In this document: positions 56,595 to 64,000 of the stretch, piece after piece
Layout: every line of letters begins with the position of its first letter
Numbering within the stretch: the first letter of the stretch is position 1
DNA from: Amphibalanus amphitrite
Taxonomy: Eukaryota > Arthropoda > Thecostraca > Balanomorpha > Balanidae
Direction: 5' to 3'
Length of the DNA stretch: 64,000 nt
NCBI RefSeq assembly: GCF_019059575.1
Contig: NW_024881974.1
Location: forward strand, 62,001 to 126,000
The notes under the pieces: generated by a model
The model's database searches: none
The model's input: only the letters and a program-made list of their open reading frames with translations
Told to the model about the DNA's origin: nothing
Made by a program: the position numbers and the translations under genes

Positions 56595-57778
56595 GGATTG
56601 GGAAAATATTTTTGAAATCCCCTATCTGCCTGTCAAGAGTAGCGTGAATCTTGGTCAAAAACCTGCTCAAATGCAGTTTCAGCTCTCAGGAATTAACTTA
56701 CGTCTATCATTAGTCTCGCTCTAAGAACTCGGTGACACGGTCGAGTGGCGGTCACGTGGCATTCAGGGCTTCTGAATCGGGTGCATAACTTCGTTGCTGG
56801 TTCAAAAAGATCAGAAATGCTATGGATTCTTGTTATCGCCTTTCAGCATCATGGCGAATTTGATTGAACAAAGCCGAAAAAATATTGCTCATGCCGAATA
56901 TATAAGCACCCGACGAATTATGTGCACTATGTCTTATATGATTGAAGCTAAGGCACCCAGATGAAACATTAAATACCCTCTACCTTTTGCATCCAGAGCA
57001 GTGCAGCTGGCTACTTGACTTTTTTGCGTTGCTGACTGACTACGAGTGTCATTGGAGGCTCAGGTAGCGTGAAATGTCAAATAAAAATTGTTATTACTTA
57101 TTTATGCAATGCCGTGTTACTGAACAGTGCCTAAATTACATGCGGGACCCCGAAATTGAAACGATCTGACGAATAATGTGCGATATGTCTAATATGCCTG
57201 AACCTGGGTCACTTTAAACCTGCACTATGACGAAATGGCTGCAATATGGCGAATATCGTGCCGCGATTCAATATATCAATGCACTATGCCGTGCTGTCGA
57301 AATCGCCTGCACTATTTTTGAAATGTGTGCACTGCCGCCTAAATTGGGCCTTTTCATTACATTCATTAAAATCTCGCTAATTTTTATTAGCAGTAAAATT
57401 TCAATAATTTAGTAAAATTTCATTAGCAGCTTGTTTGAACGGCACCACGCTACACTTGATGAACAGCAAGAGCGTTGTCAAAAATATTTTCTAGATGGGG
57501 CACCGAATTCGCTTGAAGGTTAACTAAATTGCTTTGCGGTACGCCGAATACCAATGCATATGACGAAGCAATGCACTCTGGCGAAACTGAAATCGCAACT
57601 ACTGAAAATGAATGCATTCTCTTTTAAATTGCTTGCACTGTTTCGGAGCCGTGTGCACTATTACTGAATTTCATGCACTCGGCCTAAGAAGCGGTGCACT
57701 ATGCCGAACTGTCGAAATGGTTGCACTATTTCTGAACTGTGTGCACTTTTTCTATATTTGGCCGTAAAAAGGTGTATA

Positions 57779-59033
<1,255 letters not shown>

Positions 59034-59400
59034 TTACTCATTCTGTGAGTTAGATCTGAGGGAAGGTATGCATGTAAACGCTAGGGACAGATAAAACAAA
59101 GAGACAATCAGCGCGATGCTCATTGCACACCGCACAGTGTTACGGAATCATATCTGCCTGCCTAGCCCAGCAGCGTAGCTGAAAACTGGGAGGCTCCCCG
59201 GCCTCTCCCCGCTTCTCTGTCCTTTTGATTACACAAAGTGGCCCACCTCGCTCTGTGCTGGCCCCCGGGCCGTCAGAGCGTACCGGGACCACCGCGCGAC
59301 AGACGGACGGAGCACCGTGACGCACCGTCACGGCGTCACGAAGTCGTCACGGTGCCGCGGAGGAGGGGGAGCGGGCGGCGACCGCTTTCGCTACCCGGCG
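59034..59400. other. No recognised feature
   Basis: GC-rich from 59240 onward, no coding support. Confidence 0.45.
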
Positions 59401-59515
59401 CGACGGCAGCTGCAGGCAGCCGGTCTGTGGCAGACCGCCGGTCTCGGAGGGACCACTGGTCTGACTCTAAGAGGGACCGCCGGTCTCGGAGGGACCACCG
59501 GTCTGGAGAGCTGAT
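59401..59515. repeat. Degenerate GGGACCNCCGGTCT repeat
   Basis: GACCGCCGGTCTCGGAGGGA occurs at 59433 and 59475 (42-bp spacing), with partial units between and after. Confidence 0.65.
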
Positions 59516-60815
59516 TGCAGCCCAGCCCCGCCATCATTTTATCTTAAGAATATACAGTACGAAATAAGAAGTTTCCGTTTTCTTTTTAACGGGTATTTAA
59601 CGTTCTAATGCTATTATGTCCCCAAATATTCGTATCACTAACCTTTTGCAGCACATTTTATACTCTTTCTATGCCTTTCCCTTTCTTTCAATGTCCCTGA
59701 GTTTCTCCTCTCCCTCTCTTTCTCTATTATTTCACGATATAGTGAACCAGATGTGCATTACATAATGGACCAGCCTGGCGCGCTTACTTTCCCCTTTCCT
59801 TAACCTTTGTCATAGGTAACATGAATTTTATGCAAAGCAAATACCATCTCTATGCATAGCTAAACATATGCTCGTATTTTGCAAAAAACTCTGTGGAAAA
59901 CAGCCGTATGTTCATTGTCTCTGCTGTGGGTGGGGCAGATGCTGCCATTTTGCAATGTGCTGTCAGATAAGTTATGGTTACCTGTTGCCAGATGCTGGCT
60001 GACAGCTGTCTGATTTGTGTTTTCCTTTCTCCTCCGCCCTGGAGGCTGGAGAGGCGCTCTGCCGCGCAGCTTTTGCCCGGTCCGCCTCCTGCTGTAGGTA
60101 TCGCCGACTCATTCGATTCGATTAATTATGAGTCAGTGTCAACACATCAACTATCAAGCGAATACTACTTTGTACATGTCATCGATGAAATCTTGATTGG
60201 TGTTCTGTGATAGCGACTTGGTTAATAGGTAAGGGGCATTTGCAAGGAAAACTGCGAAGTGAATGTGCACCATGCGAACGCGTATGTTTGTCTACCACTT
60301 GAGCTGTCTTACGTATTCATGAGCGCGGAAATGTCGACCAGCCTGTGCGGCCGGGGCAGCCGACACTGAACTTGTCGGCGAGATGTACCCGTGTGCATCG
60401 TGCCGCATTGTGATGCAAATGCAGGCTGCAGTTGCATAGTAACCCTCGTCCTAATCCTGTGGAGTGTAGCACATGTTGCATTATTGCCACATGAGTGTGT
60501 AACGTTGTGCGAGGTCGTTCAAACTATCAGAGCCGTACGAACATTAATTGGCTCACTGTTTTCATAGCCGGGTGATAACTGAGAGTCTTTGTTTTAGTTT
60601 GTTTTATACAGCCCTATCGTCCGTTAAATACCATGATTTCTTCTATCCGTAATTAACTCAAAACCTGCCATTGGATGTTGAAAGTCAGAAGAGAGAAATC
60701 AAGGTAGACGATAAGACAAGAAGAGAGGAGAGAGAAATAGAGAGGGGGAGGAAGGGAGAGTGGAGAAACCTGAAACAGAGAAGGGGGAAGAGATAGTAAA
60801 GTATGGGAGAACGGA
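59516..60815. other. No recognised gene
   Basis: AT-rich to mixed sequence with only short frames and no repeat ends. Confidence 0.45.
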
Positions 60816-60880
<65 letters not shown>

Positions 60881-60897
60881 GAGAGAGAGAGAGAAAA
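60816..60897. repeat. (GA)n microsatellite
   Basis: About 80 bp of GA dinucleotides with one GT interruption, in a wider purine-rich tract (60680-60955). Confidence 0.95.
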
Positions 60898-61059
60898 AAA
60901 AGTGTAAGAGAATGGAAGAGAGAGAGGGAGGGAGGGGAGAGAGAGAGAGGCGGTAGCGGAAGTGTGTGCCACGTCTTCAGAGTTGCAGGGGCGATATGCA
61001 TCGGAGCATCTAGTGTGGTGGGGACACACCGGGAAACCGGACAACACCTGTGTTACCTG

Positions 61060-61470
61060 GCAGGGACACTGGCACTGCCAGCTGGGCGGTGGGCAGCACC
61101 GTCAGGGACACTGGCACTGCCAGCTGGGTGGTGGGCAGCACTGTCAGGGACGTACTGGCACTGCCAGCTGGGCGGTGGGCAGCACTGTCAGGGACGTACT
61201 GGCACTGCCAGCTGGGTGGTGGGCAGCACTGTCAGGGACGTACTGGCACTGCCAGCTGGACGGTGGGCAGCACTGTCAGGGACGTACTGGCACTGCCAGC
61301 TGGGCGGTGGGCAGCACTGTCAGGGACGTACTGGCACTGCCAGCTGGGCGGTGGGCAGCACTGTCAGGGACGTACTGGCACTGCCAGCTGGGCGGTGGGC
61401 GGCACTGGCAGGGACGTACTGGCACTGCCAGCTGGGCGGTGGGCAGCACTGGCAGGGACACTGTCAGGAT
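61060..61470. repeat. 44-bp minisatellite, about 9 units
   Basis: GTACTGGCACTGCCAGCTGG followed by GCGGTGGGCAGCACTGTCAG repeats with an exact 44-bp period (for example GTACT at 61152 and 61196). The first two units lack the CGT link. All three plus frames stay open across it, each cycling through the other readings, so the frames at 60760-61559 are not evidence of a gene. Confidence 0.92.
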
Positions 61471-61904
61471 TCGGGATATACTGGCAGGGGCTCTGGTTAG
61501 TGTGGGGGATGGCTCCGTCAGGGCCGGTGGGCGGTAGGTACTGCAGCAGAGGCTGTTGACAGCTCCATGAGGGGCGGTGGACGGTACCGACAGGGGCGGT
61601 GGACGGTACTGACGGGGGGACGGGGGCCGCGGCACCGCAGCACACACGCTGCCGGCGCTGCAAACGCGACCTATTCGGAATTCGAACCATTATGTCAGTG
61701 GAACTTCCTACCAAGTTACGGTGTGGAATCGTGTGAGCTTATAAATTGTACATCACACTGATGAGAACATCTGGTTAGATAATAGAACGCCTGCTAGGTG
61801 TTGAAAATTTAACAATCGCCGCCGATCTATCGGTTTTCTAAGCACGCCCATTGGTATCGAGAGGGTTTGGTGGGTCCCCCATCGCTGTTGCCTTTTTCTT
61901 TCTT
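61471..61904. other. No gene; minor GGGGCGGTGGACGGTAC repeat near 61570-61615
   Basis: Two or three degenerate units of a GC-rich motif follow the 44-bp array. The rest has no recognisable feature. Confidence 0.45.
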
Positions 61905-62175
61905 AAATGAGCTAGAGCTATGTGGGAAAAAATGTCCTCATCCCAAATGCGGCGTTACGAGACGAAACAACTGGTTCCCAATTTAAAAGTGTCACCTCAA
62001 CCGTTGATCTCAGGTCGAGTGTCTCAAGTTAGGGGTTTGTTTTTTGGTAAATAACTTTGCCAAATGACCGCGGAGCCGTCATTATGACACCACCGTATTC
62101 TTTTCGGCCTAAGCGCATTGAATGATATACTTTTGCTAGTGATGTCAGCTTTAGGGTGTTGACCTCGGGTTGATG
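61905..62175. mobile_element. Decayed family 1 TTAA fragment
   Basis: GAGCTAGAGCTATGTGGGAA, GGCGTTACGAGACG and a CAATTTAAAAGTG segment parallel the reverse complement of 4690-4960. A complete element is inserted at its right side (62176). Confidence 0.55.
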
Positions 62176-63347
62176 TTAACCCGCGCCCGGCTGGGGGTCC
62201 TGGATTTCCACGCCCTGCTGGGGGGGGGGGTGTTTGAACACCCCCTTCTAACTCGGCTCCTGAGCCACGTAGCGATACACGGAAGGCGGCGTTCGAAAGA
62301 GCGTCAAAAATAATGACGAAATCACTTCGGTCAATTTTTTGGTCAGGTCAAAGGTCAGGTCACCAGAGGTCATTGAAGGCAAAATTTCGGCGATTTCCAG
62401 GTCGAATGTCGACAATTTCCAAGAAGCCAACGCATAACTCGGGAACCAATAGAGCTACAGAGCCGCGGAAAGGCGCATTCGATAGCCCTATTAACGCCCT
62501 TTCTGAGTAATTTTCTCAGATTTGACCTAACGTCAACGGTTTTGCCTGCAAGGGGCAAAAACTGCAAAAATAGCCGATTTTTTTCGGAAACAGTTTTTCT
62601 GCAATAACTTTCGACCCAAGCCTTTTACGAGCTTACTTTTACCGGCATCGTGTTCCTCTCGTCAAGACGCATCGAATGAACTATAACTTGACCTTGAAAG
62701 GTCAACTTTAAAATTTGACCTCAGGTCAAGGTCATGACCTGACCGGAAAGGGTCATGTTGCATATTCAGTCGATCCGTATCGTCGAGCTGAACACATCTA
62801 AGGCGTTTTCATCGCTCTAGCATGCCTCTATCAAAAGTTATTTGCGAAAAACTGTTAGATGCCATTCGTGACCTAAGATGACCTCAGGGCATAAACAGGG
62901 GTCACGGACACCATTTTCATGTTCAGTGTGTCTAAACCACTTGTAATCCAGTGTTTGGGAGTGTTTATAATGTCTTTCGTCCAAAAGAGGCGCATTTCAA
63001 TTTTCTCCCATTGACTTACAATGGGGAAGTCGCAAAATTGACCTGACCTTAGGTCATCGATAGCAAAATTCTGAGATATACATTTTGTACATGTTATTAC
63101 TCTTAGCAATCGCTGAAAGTTTCAAAGCGATCGGTCACTCGGTGTAGCTATGACAGACATTGAAACTTTTTATGAGGTGAGGTCACTTCAAGTGACCTGG
63201 TGACCTGACCTTGAATGACCTTGGTCTGAAATTTTCACAACATGTGTAGAATTGATGTATGAAGCCGTTTTTGAGATATTAGCGAAAAACCACAAGGGGG
63301 GGGGGGTGTTCAAACACCCCCCCCCCCCCCAGCAGGGCGCGGGTTAA
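62176..63347. mobile_element. Family 1 TTAA element (CCCGCGCCC ends)
   Basis: TTAA plus CCCGCGCCCGGCTGG begins it, and CAGCAGGGCGCGGG plus TTAA (63344-63347) ends it. G/C palindromes of the form GGGGGTGTTTGAACACCCCC lie inside both ends. The body contains dense GGTCAGGTCA/TGACCTGACC clusters. It is related to 26613-27626 in reverse. Confidence 0.88.
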
Positions 63348-64000
63348 ATCAAAGTCACTCGGGTCACGAAGCCGGTCAAAGGAAGTCATGCTGCATGTCA
63401 TTGGATTCCACAGGTCTTTTTGAGTCTATTGGAGGCTTCCGTGACTCGCTAGATCCATTTGCTCGAGAGTTATTAACGTAAACTCTGACGGACGTATAAT
63501 GTCATATATAACATAGATTATTTGAAATTGACCTCTTCTCTGCTACCTATATTTTTTTTCAAAATAAAGATCATCTCGTGTTCAGAAAAATCAGACACAC
63601 AAAAATAGGGACGAGATCATCTACTAAGACAAACTTCGAAGTCGACCTATCATCAGGCCAATGGTAACAAACCGACATGAGTAAGCCAAAACCGACATGT
63701 TACCAGTTACCAGTTACAGACCTGTGTAAGAACCCCCTACCGGAAAGGCGGTGGCCTCATCACACACGTTACACGCCTTTTTACTGCCGGAGCCGGAACT
63801 GTATAGGTTGCCCCTCAGACCGCAATCTAATGTGATTCACAGTTGGCTCAGCAGCTTTTGTCGTACCCCTGCGCGATAGCACGAGCAGCTGCTCTGTAGA
63901 AAACTTCCCTCGATGTGTCACATGCGTCTGCAGCGTTCACCTATTCATACCTCCTATGTGTGTACCTATGCATTTGTATTTGTGTATTCGCATTTGCAGC
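63348..64000. other. No recognised gene
   Basis: Mixed sequence after the last transposon. No open frame or repeat end was recognised. Confidence 0.45.

Larger units (their letters stand above)
48314..57778. mobile_element. Inverted-repeat element built of GTGCAC-containing degenerate repeats, interrupted by a BEL element
   Basis: ATACACCTTTTTACG (48315-48329) is exactly mirrored at 57763-57777. The arms contain 20 or more loosely spaced strings of the type TTCGNCATAGTGCAC. Left blocks start near 48315 (A) and 48690 (B). Their inverted relatives end near 57345 (A') and 57777 (B'), giving the order A-B-A'-B'. Without the BEL insertion it would be about 1.8 kb. No coding capacity is seen. The class is unknown. 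Confidence 0.6.

Noticed and set aside
60760-61559. Trp/Gly-rich repeat frames on the plus strand
   Set aside because: All three frames are open across a 44-bp minisatellite; no start or splice support.

Overview
The window is eukaryotic nuclear DNA, most likely from an arthropod. Its two host genes are far apart, one is split by GT-AG introns, and most of the rest is transposons and satellites. A run of 21 perfect TTAGG units, the usual arthropod telomere repeat, and an intact BEL/Pao retrotransposon support this. A crustacean would fit, but the sequence does not settle the species.

Host genes. A three-exon plus-strand gene (3596-7935) encodes a GT22 mannosyltransferase best matched to PIG-Z (GPI mannosyltransferase 4). 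An intronless minus-strand gene (34387-36033) encodes a secreted or lysosomal phospholipase B-like protein of the PLBD / lamina-ancestor type. They look functionally unrelated. Both have very GC-rich coding sequence in a more AT-rich setting.

Mobile DNA. The dominant repeat is a family of about 1 kb elements flanked by TTAA with CCCTCGC- or CCCGC-type ends, as in piggyBac-like non-autonomous elements. I see about a dozen complete or nearly complete copies and several decayed ones. Each near-complete copy carries subterminal G-tract/C-tract palindromes. The bodies are packed with AGGTCA half-sites and TGACGTCA palindromes. A second, shorter TTAA family (about 0.5 kb) has three copies, two of them abutting family 1 elements. 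TA-flanked elements (11445-12438, 25834-27657, 36905-37756), a hAT-like element (10110-12888), a hAT-like foldback MITE holding the telomeric repeat (24116-25171) and a foldback element with tRNA-like segments (13585-15078) are interleaved, often nested two or three deep.

Retrotransposon. A complete BEL/Pao element on the minus strand (48970-56589) has 475-bp LTRs that read as identical and a CTGCT target duplication, so it inserted recently. It sits inside an older inverted-repeat element (48314-57778) made of degenerate GTGCAC-containing repeats.

Satellites. Minisatellites with 32-, 20-, 31- and 44-bp units (428-555, 10371-11100, 41930-43115, 61060-61470), (CT)n/(CTCTAT)n and (GA)n arrays generate long but spurious open frames. 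The remaining stretches show no gene I can support.
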